A DNA stretch of 64,000 nt. Origin: Okapia johnstoni. Its lineage: Eukaryota > Chordata > Mammalia > Artiodactyla > Giraffidae. This document shows positions 44,184-54,649 of this stretch, one piece after another (positions within the stretch are counted from its first letter, which is position 1; each line of letters starts with the position of its first letter). Location of the stretch: positions 86,130,001-86,194,000 of the forward strand of contig CM044318.1 in the NCBI GenBank assembly GCA_024291935.2, in the 5' to 3' direction. A program made the position numbers and the translations under genes. The notes beneath the pieces are model-generated. The model ran no database searches. It had not been told where the DNA came from and saw nothing but the letters and a program-made list of their open reading frames with translations.

Positions 44184-44289
44184 CGGATGCAGACCCTACT
44201 AGCTGGGCACCGCTTCTCTGGGAGGAAAGAGCTTTGCGGATGCAGACCCTACTAGCTGGGCTCCGTTTCTCTGGGAGGAAAGAGCTTTG
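44184..44289. repeat. 2 x 53-bp tandem duplication
   Basis: Unit 1 at 44184-44236 and unit 2 at 44237-44289 both start CGGATGCAGACCCTACTAGC and end AGGAAAGAGCTTTG. They differ at two positions. A recent local duplication or VNTR. Confidence 0.96.
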
Positions 44290-44575
44290 TTTTCCAAACT
44301 TTGCAGCAGAAGCCCCCGTGTGGCCATGTGTTTGGTGCTGGCCGTCACTGACCAGAAGGATGTGTGTTCTATTCAACAGCCCAGGCCCTGGGCCACCCCT
44401 ATTGTTGGACACTCATGTTGACCTCACCTGAACCACATGGACAGAAGATGAGAGAAGGGTGATTTTCCAAAGCCAAACTGAGGTGCTATTACCAGATGGA
44501 ATCAATGCTGAGGTGAGGAAGAATGACAAATGCATGACATAGAAGTCAGGAGTGTGGTGGCAGCAGGCACTTTTA

Positions 44576-44832
44576 TTCATCTACTCATTCACCCATCTAT
44601 TCATCCATCCATCTATCCATCCATACTTCTACCCATCTAGTCATCTGTCTATCTATCCATCCATCCCTCCCTCCCTCCATCCATCCAGCCATCTGTTCAT
44701 CCATCCATCTATCCATCCATTTGTCCATCTATTCATCCACTCATCCATCTGTTCATCCACCCATATGTTCATCCACCCACCCACCCACTCATCTGTTCAT
44801 CCATCCATCCATCCATCCTATCATTCACTCAT
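44576..44832. repeat. (CATC)n / (CCAT)n microsatellite array
   Basis: About 257 bp of CATC-based repeats with interruptions such as CATCTGTTCATCCATC and a (CCCT)n part near 44664. The 98-codon plus-strand frame of Ser, Ile, His and Pro across it is a repeat artefact. Confidence 0.95.
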
Positions 44833-44907
44833 TGAATTGAATGTATGAGTTTCCTGTGACTGCTGTTATAAATGATCACAGATTTTTGTGATTTGAAACA
44901 ATGCCCC

Positions 44908-46243
44908 TGGACTGGCGATCTGTTTCACATATGATAATATACATGTTTCAATGCTATTCTCTCAGATCATCCCACCCTCGCCTTCTCCCACAGAGTCCAG
45001 AAGACTATTTTATACATCTGTGTCTCTTTTTCTGTCCGCATGTAGGGTTATCATTATCATCCTTCTAAATTCCATATATATGTGTTAGTATACTGTATTA
45101 GTATTTTTCTTTCTGGTTTACTTCACTCTGTATAATGGGCTCCAGTTTCATCCACCTCATTAGAACTGATTCAAATGTATTCTTTTTAATGGCTGAGTAA
45201 TATTCCATTGTGTATATGTAGCGCAGCTTTCTTATCCATTTGTCTGTTGATGGACATCTAGGCTGCTTCCATGTCCTGGCTATTATAAACAGTGCTGAGA
45301 TGAACATTGGGGTACACGTGTCTCTTTCAATTCTGGTTTCCTCGGTGTGTATGCCCAGCAGTGGGATTGCTGGGTCATATGGCAGTTCTATTTCCAGTTT
45401 TTTGAGGAATCTCCACACTGTTCTCCATAGTGGCTGTACTAGTTTGCATTCCCACCAACAGTGTAAGAGGGTTCCCTTTTCTCCACACCCTCTCCAGCAT
45501 TTATTGCTTGTAGACTTTTGGATAGCAGCCATTCTGACTGGTGTGAAATGGTACCTCATTGTGGTTTTGATTTGCATTTCTCTAATAATGAGTGATGTTG
45601 AGCATCTTTTCATGTGTTTGTTAGCCATCTGTATGTCTTCTTTGGAGAAATGTCTGTTTAGTTCTTTGGCCCATTTTTTGATTGGGTCGTTTATTTTTCT
45701 GGAATTCAGCTGCAGGAGTTGCTTGTATATTTTTGAGATGAATTCTTTGTCAGCTGTTTCGTTTGCTATTATTTTCTCCCATTCTGAAGGCTGTCTTTTC
45801 ACCTTGCTTATAGTTTCCTTTGTTGTGCAAAAGCTTTTAAGTTTAATTAGGTCCCATTTGTTTATTTTTGCTTTTATTTCCAATATTCTGGGAGGTGGGT
45901 CATAGAGAATCCTGCTGTGATTTATGTCAGAGAGTGTTTTGCCTATGTTTTCCTCTAGGAGTTTTATAGTTTCTGGTCTTACGTTTAGATCGTTAATCCA
46001 TTTTGAGTTTATTTTTCTGTATGGTGTTAGGAAGTGTTCTAGTTTCATTCTTTTACAAGTGGTTGACCAATTTTCCCAGCACCACTTGTGCATGAGACAA
46101 ATGCTCAGGGCTGGTGCACTGGGATGACCCAGAGGGATGGGATGGGGAGGGAGGTGGGAAGGGGGTTCAGGATGGGGAACACATGTAAACCCATGGCTGA
46201 TTCATGACAATGAATGGCAAAAACCACTACAATATTGCAAAGT
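44908..46243 (+). mobile_element. Ruminant L1 insertion with 5' inversion
   Basis: The left part 44908-46090 is antisense: L1 3' UTR, then ORF2, on the minus strand. The right part 46091-46243 is sense and carries the rest of the 3' UTR (GCATGAGACAAATGCTCAGG, ACATGTAAACCCATGGCTGA, CACTACAATATTGCAAAG). The two parts join at the 3'-UTR point expected for one L1 copied by twin priming. The poly(A) tail is missing and an ERV LTR follows. The left flank 44848-44907 looks like an antisense MLT1-type piece. Confidence 0.85.
45098..46093 (-). pseudogene. L1 ORF2 C-terminal fragment (331 codons)
   Basis: An uninterrupted frame encodes the C-terminal quarter of ruminant L1 ORF2p, the reverse-transcriptase/endonuclease protein of the LINE. 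The cysteine-rich motif [18 protein letters not shown] (C-x3-C-x7-H-x4-C) is intact at about residues 200-217, with LLGIHTEE and the terminal [10 protein letters not shown] box after it. Its start codon is internal, and the endonuclease and catalytic RT domains are absent through 5' truncation, so no active enzyme can result. Low divergence suggests a relatively young copy. The 221-codon frame on the opposite strand is a shadow. Confidence 0.92.
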
Positions 46244-46672
46244 TGCCAGAGTCCAGCTCCGGCAGCCAGGGAAACGCCCTGAAGGGATGAACGGGTCGGC
46301 AAATGAAAATGGTGCCGTCTCTCGCTCAAAGCCCTGGGCTGCACGTTTATTTTAAGCATCAGGCTTTCTTTTATACTTTTACAAAAGCATTAGGTCAGAG
46401 GTATGACATCTTCAGTTTCCCCTCACCCATATTTACTGTCTCCATAAATCATTGTTGTCCTTCAAAGTTCCCTCTTAAGTGTCCTTGTGATAACATTGTA
46501 ACTCAAGTTTGTCTCTGGGCTGTATATCACATTCCTCAGTTTATTTCTTGTCTCTTTAAATCCTGTTATCCCCTGGTAACTTAAGCTCATCATCTCCTAA
46601 AAAGGCTTTTAGCTCTTTTTTGAGCTTCTATTCCATTGTATTTGGCCAAAGTTGTCTCATACGGCCCACTCT
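46244..46672 (-). mobile_element. Ruminant ERV-type LTR
   Basis: It starts TTGCCAGAGTCCAGCTCCGG and includes GCACGTTTATTTTAAGCATC (antisense polyadenylation signal), CCATAAATCATTGTTGTCCT and the end GTTGTCTCATACGGCCCA. It is antisense. I recognise it as a bovine ERV LTR but do not assign the subfamily. It abuts the truncated 3' end of the L1. Confidence 0.65.
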
Positions 46673-47671
46673 GATGCTCTGTTCAATTTTTGGAGCCATT
46701 TCTCCATTTCTGTGTTTAATTTCATCTATTGCTGTGTCTTCAAGTTCACTACTTTTTTCTTCCACAGAGTTGAACCCATTATTCATTCCATCTGTCACAT
46801 TTATTTTAATCACATACCTTCTAGTTTTCATTCCTAAAACTTCAATTTGCGTCTTTTTTTTAAATTGTTCTCTATAGCTCTTCCTATAGAGAAGGGAAGG
46901 GCAACACACTCCAGTATCCTTGCCCGGAGAATCCCATGGACAGAGGAGCCTGGTGGGCTACAGTCCATGAGCGACTAAGCACACACCGCTCTTCCTAACA
47001 CGCATAATCTCTCCCTTGTGCTCTGGAGCCTATGCAACAGTTATCGTAACTGTCCTACGTCCTTTTCTGCTAATTTTATCATCTGTGTCAATGCTGGGTC
47101 ACTTTTGGTTGCTTGCTTTTTCTCCTCATTGTAGGGGTTATTTTCTTGTTTTAGTATGCTGAGCAATCTTTGGTGAAAAGCCAGGCATTATGATTTTTAC
47201 CTTGAACAGTGGATATTTTTCTATTGCTATAAATATTCTTGAGCTTTGCTCTGCACCATGGCTTAGTTCCTCAGAAACAGTTTGAGCCTTCCAGGTTTTT
47301 CCTTTATGCTTCCTTAGGTGGGAACAGAGCGACTTTTAGCCTAGGGTTATAAGTTACTCCACTTCTGAGCACAGCTCTTTAGAGAGACTTACGCTCTTCC
47401 TTGCGCTTTAAGGTTTTCTGTTCTGACTGGTGGGGATGGGCCCCATTCTCAGCCCCTTGTGAGCTTTGATGAGTGGCCCCTGTAACCCTCCTGGCGGTCC
47501 TCTTCCTGGACTTGGGGAGCTTTTCTGCAGGCATACACTGGTTGAGGGTCTCTGGAGCTCTCAGGGGCTGCCCTCTCCTCCCCCTGCACGCTGTGACCTT
47601 CAGCCTCTTGGGCTCTCATGGAGTCCCAGCTCTGTCACCTCAACTCAAGGAGACCTCTGACCTCTGCCCAG
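46673..47671 (-). mobile_element. L1M 5' region, antisense
   Basis: The text TCATCTATTGCTGTGTCTTC, CTATTGCTATAAATATTCTT, CCTCAGAAACAGTTTGAGCC and TTCTGTTCTGACTGGTGGGG follows the antisense of the L1M 5' UTR/ORF1 start. It is interrupted by a BovA at 46887-46987 and followed by BovB at 47672. It may extend past that BovB. Confidence 0.7.
46877..46997 (+). mobile_element. BovA SINE with 10-bp target-site duplication
   Basis: The body 46887-46987 (GGGCAACACACTCCAGTATC, CCATGGACAGAGGAGCCTGG) lacks the usual TCGCAAAGAGTCGGACACG segment. GCTCTTCCTA at 46877-46886 and 46988-46997 is a perfect duplication. Confidence 0.95.
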
Positions 47672-48150
47672 CTTTGCCAACAAAGGTCTGTCTAGTCAAG
47701 CCTGTGGTTTTTCCAGTGGTCATGTATGGATGTGAGAGTTGGACGGTGAAGAAAGCTGAGCGCCGAAGAATTGATGCTTTTGAACTGTGGTGTTGGAGAA
47801 GACTCTGGAGAGTCCCTTGGACTGCAAGGAGATCCAACCAGTCCATCCTAAAGGAGATCAGTCCTGGGTGTTCATTGGAAGGACTGATGTTGAAGCTGAA
47901 ACTCCAATACTTTGGCCACCTCATGTGAAGAGTTGACTCATTGGAAAAGACCCTGATGCTGGGAAGGATTGGGGGCGGGAGGAGAAGGGGACGACAGAGG
48001 ATGAGATGGTTAGATGGCATCACCGACTCGATGGACATGGGTTTGGGTAGACTCCGGGAGTTGGTAATGGACAGGAAGGCCTGGGGTGCTGCGATTCATG
48101 GGGTCGCAAAGAGTCGGACACGACTGAGCGGCTGAACTGAACTGAACTGA
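47672..48150 (+). mobile_element. BovB LINE 3' end, well preserved
   Basis: 479 bp from the ORF2 tail (GTCATGTATGGATGTGAGAG) to the characteristic (CTGAA)n end at 48132-48150. An open frame of 151 codons (47473-47928) fuses upstream L1M sequence to the BovB ORF2 tail, which keeps the KKAERRRIDAFELWCWRRL-type motif and stops soon after FGHLM. It is not a gene. Divergence from the remembered consensus is low. Confidence 0.95.
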
Positions 48151-48640
48151 AGGCAAATACAAAGAGCCCACCTGTGGGGTCTTCTCTCTGTAGTTTTCCG
48201 TCACCTGGGGAATGAGAGGACTTCAGTTAGTTGTCCTGTGAGTGGCTCGTCCCACAGCTGAGCAGCTGGGAGTGTAGACGGCCCTCCTGGCTGATCACTT
48301 CTGCTGGTTCCTCCTGGCCCTGCCCCTGTGACGTGTGTGCAGATTCTCTGACCAACCTTCCCCCGGGTGTCTCGGGGCCTCATTCCATCTAGGTCCTTCT
48401 GTTGCCTCTTTTCTTTCCAAGCGAGGGGGCTCATGTTTGGATATGACCTTCCAGGAGAGTTCCAGTTACAGGGTGTGGCTGTCACCTTCGGCTTCCTAGG
48501 CACCACGATCCTGTTAGTGCTGCTCAGGATTGCTCTGGCCCTTTTTGATGTCTGTGTTCTGTTTTCTGACAGGAGTTTACAGATTCGGGGAGCCCCCGAA
48601 TCTTACTTACATTCGTGATGGTTAAGCTACAGCAAGCATA
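48151..48640. other. Single-copy DNA or further L1M remnant
   Basis: Possibly a continuation of the antisense L1M 5' region. Nothing else recognised. Confidence 0.35.
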
Positions 48641-49200
48641 TTTCTTTGTTTCAGTATTGGCTTCCGGGGGACAAGGTTGGACAAGTGTGTGTTAAAAATG
48701 TATTAGGACAGAGGACAAATAGAAACACAGAAGCTCGGTTTGCGGTTGGCTGAGTCTTCGGCATAAATATGCTAACTTATATTTTAAGTGAAACCACAGC
48801 ATGTGAGCACTTGTTAGGAGAGGCTGTGTGTTCAAAATATAGCTGAACATTTGGTTACCTGAAGAGTTCAGTGTTTCATAGAAGTCTTAAATTTGGCAGA
48901 TTTCACTATTTCAATCCAGACTGTTTTAAATTGGTTCTGATTCATTAAACTACACTTGAGAGAACACTTATTTAACCGATAATACTTATGGTGTTGAGGT
49001 TTATGAAGTAACAAATGGCATGTGCTATTGACTTAATGCTGAAATAAAGATGAGCTATTGATACTTGATTAAGATAGCAGCTGTTATATAAGTGCTCTAC
49101 CCTCACGCAAAGAACACTGTTATTATACAGTAGGATGAAATAGTTACGGCAAAGCACCACAATTTAGAAAATAAAGGTTACTTGAAAGCGTGAAATGATT
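48640..49200. promoter_or_regulatory. AT-rich single-copy block, candidate regulatory element
   Basis: It is about 560 bp and repeat-free. It includes GGCATAAATATGCTAACTTA near 48760, GATTCATTAAACTACAC near 48939 and CTTGATTAAGATAGC near 49064. It is among the longest AT-rich single-copy stretches in the window. Function is inferred. Confidence 0.38.
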
Positions 49201-49432
49201 TCAGGTTAGTTTTGCACTCTGCTTTTGAACCTGATTAGGAAAAAAAAGTAATGAAATGTAATTTTTGCTAAACAGCTGAGCCAGGAGGGTGGCACAGAGA
49301 CCTGCAATTAGCCCTGATTGGTGCTGAGCTTTGCGTGTGTCAGAGACCTGAGCACACAGTGCTGGCGAGCAAGGTGTGACCCTGCTGGGCCCAGCCAGCC
49401 TGGCCTCTGGGCTGTGGGCTGACGGCCGTGCC

Positions 49433-49636
49433 ATGCTCAGCTGCTTCAGTTGTGTCTGACTCTTTGCGACCCCACGGACTGTAGCCTGCCAGGCTCCTCT
49501 GTCCATGGGATTCTCCAGGCAAGAACACTGGAGTGGGTTGCTGTGCCCTCCTCCAGGAGATCTTCTTGACCCAAGGATCGAACTCGCGTGTTCTATGTCT
49601 CCTTCATTGGTGAGTTCTTTACCTCTTGCGCTGCCA
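49433..49636 (-). mobile_element. Bov-tA SINE
   Basis: ATGCTCAGCTGCTTCAGTTG, CTTTGCGACCCCACGGACTG, GGATCGAACTCGCGT (antisense B box) and a diverged head ending CTTGCGCTGCC. Confidence 0.93.
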
Positions 49637-50400
49637 GTTTCATATTTGTGATTGCCTTTCAGGGGCCTTGGAGACACTGCAGCTATTTCCGGTTTCTCTG
49701 GGGCAGGATGAGGGTGCCATGGGAGGTCTCACAGAAGCCCTAGCGCGTGTCTGTGTGGGGAGGGCTTGTGAGTCCAAGTCTAGGGTACCGCTCAGCCCCT
49801 GTCCACCCCTCTCCTTCTCGGACTACTGGTAGCGTGGTGGCATTGGTTTGCAGCGATAAACTTTGGCAAATGACCTCAGCATTGGGCACTGAGGAAGTGA
49901 TCCCTCCCTAAGATCTTAGAGGAGAGCTATGCCCGTGTGCAGACATTGTACGTGTGTGTGGCGGAAGGGGGAGCTTCTGACCCAGCAGTCTGGCACCTTG
50001 GATTGCTGTAGGAAAATTGCATGAGTGTGTGTGTATGTGTGTGTGCTTGCGCGTGTGCGTGTATTAATTGAGAGAACTGACCCTGAAGGACTGGGCATTG
50101 GACCTAAGCCTGGAGTGGTGAGCCAGCACTGGAGAGAGGAGTCTGACTCCTGACGCAGAGACACCGGCGCTGGGGCAGCGGTGAGACCCCCTCGTGGGCC
50201 CTGTGCAAGGGCCTGGCCTGGAGCCTCGGGCACAGCTTGGTCAAACAGCCACCTCAACAACCGCAGTCACAGTCGGGCCCTGCAGACCCCGCCGTCTGCC
50301 TGGTTTCTCGCCTGTGGGGTCTCTGCGGCTTGTGAAAAGGGGGTTCCTAGCTGAAGGAAGGGGAGCCTTGTCCCAAGAGCAGCTTGGACACACAGGGTTA
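49637..50400. other. Single-copy DNA with a GT microsatellite
   Basis: The 50025-50063 region is (GT)n with interruptions. No repeat family or gene is recognised. Confidence 0.45.
50025..50063. repeat. Imperfect (GT)n microsatellite
   Basis: GTGTGTGTGTATGTGTGTGT followed by GCTTGCGCGTGTGCGTGTA. Confidence 0.9.
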
Positions 50401-51034
50401 TTAATTTGGCTCTTAAAAGGTGTGTGAGCTCATTATGCAGTCTGAGCTGGTAGAGGGGCCGTATCAGCTACATACCCGTGAAATTAAGTGTGAGTTAGAC
50501 GCTTGTGTCCTTGAAGACATCCAGGCAGGCGTAAAGAGATCCGGCCTGCGCTGGGCCGTCGCTTTCTCCTCCCTGACTTTCACGGGTGTCCGTGCCGGGC
50601 ACAGTGACTTCTCCCATCCTGTTATGTCAGTGAAACGGGAGAGGGGAGAAGCAAATCAGGTTGACAGGCTATGAGGAGTGACTGTCACAGCTGGTGGCAG
50701 GAGACGTACATGTTTCAGGATGAACAGGTATAAACTATCTCCCGTGTTCCCCTAAAGGCGAACAGAGTTGTTCCAGCTGGATCCAGGGGCTGACAGGCAC
50801 CAGGCTCCTTGTTTAGACCCCAGACGCTTCTCCTGACAGTGGTCTTACTGTCCCCGGCCTTTCCTGATCCTGGGGTGGAGAACTTCCCCTGCCCCTGGAT
50901 AAGCTGGCCACGTGACACACTCATGGTGTCCCTATCTGAAAGGGGAGTAGAGGGGGTGGTCTGCGGTGTCTCAGATTTCTGTGTGGTGCGGAGTGAAAAA
51001 TCCATTCACCCTTTCCCCCTCGAGGTCATTTATT
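50401..51034. other. Single-copy DNA
   Basis: 50400-50520 is AT-leaning and may be conserved (GTGTGAGCTCATTATGCAGT). The rest is unremarkable, with no gene. Confidence 0.4.
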
Positions 51035-51240
51035 TTTAATTGAAGGAAATCCTCCCAGTATTGTGCCTGTGACCCTCCCCTCCCGCCTCCCGTCCCTTCC
51101 CCACTCCAAGGGTGTTACAGAGCCTGGCTTGAGTTCTCTGAGTCATATAGCAAATTCCGATTGGTTATCTATTTTACACATGGTTCTGTTTCTGTTCTAT
51201 TATACAGAGGGCAGTTAAGTCAGAAAGAGAAAAAAAAATT

Positions 51241-52204
51241 GTAACATGGAACAGTACACTGGTTCCAAATCGGAAAAGGAGTACGTCAGGGCTGTATATT
51301 GTCACCCTGCTTATTTAACTTATATGCAGAGTACATCATGTGAAATGCTGGGCTGGATGAAGCACAAGCTGGAATCAAGATTCCCAGGAGAAATATCAAT
51401 AACCTCAGATATGCAGAAGATACCACCCTTATGGCAGAAAGTGAAGAAGAACTAAAGAACCTCTTGATGAAAGTGAAAGAGAAGAGTGAAAAGGCTGGCT
51501 TAAAATTCAACATTCAGAAAACTAAGATCATGGCATCCAGTCCCATCACTTCGTGGCAAATAGATGGGGAAACAATGGAAACAGTGACAGATTTTATTTT
51601 TTGGGGGGGGGCTCTCAAATCACTGCAGATGGTGAATGCAGCCATGAAATTAAAAAGACATTTGCTCCTTGGAAGAAAAGTTTTGACCAACCTAGACAGC
51701 ATATTAAAAAGCAGAGACATTACTTTGCCAACAAAGGTCCGTCTAGTCAAAGCTATGTTTTTTCCAGTGGTCATGTATGGATGTGAGATTTGGACTATAA
51801 AGAAAGCTGAGCACCAAAGAATTGATGCGTTTGAACTGTGGTGTTGTTGGAGGAGACTCTTGAGAGTCCCTTGGACTGCATGGAGATCCAACTAGTCCAT
51901 CCTAAGGAAATCAGTCCTAAATATTCGTTGGAAGGACTGATGTTGAAGCTGAAGCTCCAATCCTTTGGCCACCTGATGCAAAGAACTGACTCACTGGAAA
52001 AGACCCTGATTCTGGGAAAGACTGAAGGCGGGAGGAGAAGGGGACGACAGAGGATGAGATGGTTGGATGGTATCACCAACTCAGTGGACATGAGTTTGAG
52101 TAAACTCTAAGAATTGGTGATGGACAGGGAGGCCTGGTGTGCTGTAGTTCGCAGGGTTGCAAAGAGTCGGACATGACTGAGCAACTGAACTGAACTGAAC
52201 TGAA
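51241..52204 (+). mobile_element. BovB LINE, 0.96-kb 3' part
   Basis: It runs from within the RT domain (GGTTCCAAATCGGAAAAGGA) to the (CTGAA)n end at 52184-52204. It is nested in the 5'-inverted L1. A run of nine G residues at 51603-51611 sits where the FLG codons of ORF2 would be. Confidence 0.95.
51245..51895 (+). pseudogene. Degenerate BovB ORF2 remnant
   Basis: Fragments of the RT and C-terminal region remain. A stop after the SLWQK-like frame switch separates 51246-51455 from the 154-codon frame 51431-51895. The catalytic YADD position (51410-51421) reads YAED, so one catalytic aspartate is replaced by glutamate. The G-run region (51603-51611) disrupts the FLG-type segment, and the tail gains an extra tryptophan-cysteine codon set (TGTTGTTGG near 51842). 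Non-functional. Confidence 0.86.
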
Positions 52205-52291
52205 GCCATATATATGGAATCTAGAAAGATGGTACTGATGAACCTGTTTTCAGGGCAACAGTGGCAATGCAGACATAGAGACCCCTTTGCT

Positions 52292-52896
52292 TTTATCTTT
52301 AAAGTCAGCTTCACCAGAAATGTACTTTCATTTCTTAGCCCAGAGTGAAGTATTTCCAGGCCCTTGGCACAAAGAGGAGCCCTTTGGGTACAAGTGGCAG
52401 ACACCCCTCTCTCAGTGGCAAACAGAACATTCATTCTCATGTAGAATTCAAGAGACTAGAGAGTCAGGGTCCCTGCTGAGCTCATCCAGGTGTGGGTCTC
52501 TGATTCCACTGGTGGGTGGATCCCTGGGAGCCAGCCCCACAGAACAGCTGCAGCATCAGCAGTGTTTTCATCTAAAATGCCAGCAGGAAGAGTGTCTCCT
52601 TTAATGCTTCTGAAGTTGAAGTCCTGGGATTGTTCACTTTTGCGTGATCTTGGGTCAGGTGCCCACCCCTGAACCAGTCATCACAGCCGCAGGGTGGGGT
52701 GTGTGAATGTGCTGGGTACGGGTGATGTGCTTGTGGTGCAAGGCAGGTGGGGTCAGAGACCGCATAGACTGAGGGTGACAGAGGACTTGGCCTCCAGAGA
52801 AAATCAGAAGAACGATAACCCATGCTAAGGGTAAAAACAGCAGTTTACCATGGTGTCCAGCAAATATTTAAGTCACTGGATGAATAATAATGTAGA
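52292..52896. other. Single-copy DNA
   Basis: No repeat or gene recognised. Confidence 0.45.
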
Positions 52897-53605
52897 GAGA
52901 GCGTATCAGTCCGGGTTCTCCAGAGAAATAGAACGAATGTAGTACAAGCTAAGTAGCTTCAATTTTGTCTGACTTTGTGACCCTATGGACTGTAGCTGGC
53001 CAGGCTCCTCCATCCATGGGATTTTCCAGGTAAGAATACTGGGGTAGGTTGCCATTTCCTTCTCCAAGGGATCTTCCCAACCCAGGAATCAAACCTACGT
53101 CTCCTATATCTCCTGCATTGGCAGGCAAGTTCGTTACCACTGTGCCACCAGAGAAGCCCGTATATATATATCACATGGTATGGACCCTGACACTCTTAAG
53201 ATCTGGAAACCCAAGCCAGAGACCCAGAAGAGCTGATGGTGTAAGTTCCAGTCCAAAGCTGGCAGGCTCAAGACCCAGGAAGAGCCAGAGTTTCTGTTTA
53301 AATCCCGTGACAGTAAAGCAAACCAAAACAAACAAGCAAACCACCCAGTGCCCTGGCCGAAGGCGGTCCAGCAGGAGAAGATTCCCTCTTACTCGTTGGA
53401 AGGTCGGCTTTTTGTTCTTCTCAGGTCTGCAAGTGATTGGAGAGGCCCACCACGCTGGGGAGGAGACTCTGCTTTACTCAGTTCACAGATTCAAATGTTA
53501 ACCTTGCTGAGGAACGTCCTCACATAAATCCAGAATAAAGTTTGACAAGATGCCAGGGTGTCCAGGCCGGTTGGTGCATAAAATTCACATTCACCATCAC
53601 AGACA
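52897..53605. mobile_element. Old dispersed repeat split by Bov-tA
   Basis: It starts CAGTCCGGGTTCTCCAGAGA and continues after the SINE with CAAGACCCAGGAAGAGCCAG, CAAGTGATTGGAGAGGCCCA and ATCCAGAATAAAGTTTGACA. These blocks belong to a widespread old mammalian repeat that I recognise by text but do not name with certainty. A short (TA)n lies at 53161-53170. Confidence 0.6.
52946..53159 (-). mobile_element. Bov-tA SINE
   Basis: AAGCTAAGTAGCTTCAATTT, CATGGGATTTTCCAGGTAAG, AATCAAACCTACGTCTCC (decayed antisense B box) and a head ending GCCACCAGAGAAGCC. Fairly diverged. Nested in the old repeat. Confidence 0.92.
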
Positions 53606-53739
53606 GGGTGGCGATTTTCCTGATAGGTTGACCCGGCCAAACTTCTCGTGACTCCCAATCCATTTTACTGCGAGATGGTGTAGTCTGAGGAGAGGCTTTG
53701 TTTTTCTGTCTAATCCTTGGTAACATCCAACTAATAACT

Positions 53740-54065
53740 TACTTCTGAGAGCTGAGAAATTTGGAATAATAAGGAGCCATTGTCCTATTTTGGGATGTGA
53801 CTATAAAAGTTTTGATTTATGAGATGTAAATATCTCTCCTTACTCCAAACGACATCCATCTGATGGGTTTGTTTCTCCCCCACTGCCCAAGTTAATTGCA
53901 TTTTTAATGTTATATTCTATACTTGTCAAGAGTTAAATAAAGCCAGTAAGCTCAGGTTAGTTTCTAATGACATTTATGCCATTTCTAAAGAGGGAAACAG
54001 TTTATTAGCTATGCGTCTTTAAACTAACGCACAGGTGTGATCTGTAAGCTTGCACATCAGATTCT
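53740..54065. promoter_or_regulatory. AT-rich single-copy block, candidate regulatory element
   Basis: It contains CTATTTTGGGATGTGACTAT near 53786, CCATCTGATGGG (E-box) near 53856 and AAGTTAATTGCATTTTTAAT near 53889. Repeat-free. Function is inferred. Confidence 0.35.
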
Positions 54066-54649
54066 GAGCCTGATTCTGAACACATGGGGGATGGAGTATT
54101 TACCAGAGTGCTTACATATCAGCATTAGAAGAACCAGGAGATTAAGACACATTCTGTGCTTCTTTATCACTTGACATTTGCTCCAATGGGTCCCCTAAAT
54201 AGACGGATAACAAGCAGTGTCTGGGGGCTGGTCATGACTCAACACCGTCATTTGTCCCTGAGGTTCTTGGTGCCCACTGACACTCTGGGCAGGCCGGGTC
54301 AGGAGACTTCTAGTCTGGAGGGTGGTGGAGGTACCTGATTGCCCACTCCAGATGCAAGGACTCGAACATGCTGGGGACTGAAGAGGGTGGGGGTTGCAGA
54401 GTCCCCAGGCTGCTAACAGCACCCCTAAGGCATTACTTATGGCCCCACATGACCTGCCTGTCTAAGAAGTGAGGGCTTTCATGAAGCCTGCTCAGCCTAG
54501 AAGCCTAGACTATGGAAGCAAAAAAGGATTGTGTGCATGGCTTTCATCTACTTCCCACACCCCCAGGGAGGCCTCATCATAACCCATCTGCTGGAAGCTG
54601 CTGCTCACTGGCCTTTCTCAAGGATTTCTATGCCTTCTCTCCCCACTGT
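54066..54649. other. Single-copy DNA
   Basis: No repeat or gene recognised. Confidence 0.45.

Larger units (their letters stand above)
51035..52291 (-). mobile_element. Ruminant L1 insertion with 5' inversion, carrying a BovB
   Basis: 51035-51190 is antisense L1 3' UTR (TTTTTAATTGAAGG, CTCTGAGTCATATAGCAAAT, ATCTATTTTACACATGG). 51205-51240 and 52205-52291 are sense L1 text from further 5' in the same 3' UTR (CAGAGGGCAGTTAAGTCAG, then CATATATATGGAATCTAGAA and GCAGACATAGAGACC). This is the layout of twin priming with a small deletion at the joint. BovB (51241-52204) sits in the inverted part. Confidence 0.75.

Noticed and set aside
44576..44832. Regular repeats considered as a CRISPR array
   Set aside because: The unit is a 4-bp microsatellite, with no repeat-spacer structure, and the context is mammalian.
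45240..45905. 221-codon plus-strand open frame
   Set aside because: It is the antisense shadow of the L1 ORF2 frame at 45098-46093. Its hydrophobic look comes from complementing an A-rich coding strand.
47473..47928. 151-codon frame as a possible fusion gene
   Set aside because: It is an accidental read-through from old L1M sequence into the BovB ORF2 tail.
48130..48150. (CTGAA)n considered as a satellite or telomere-like repeat
   Set aside because: It is the normal 3' terminal repeat of BovB, also seen at 52184-52204.
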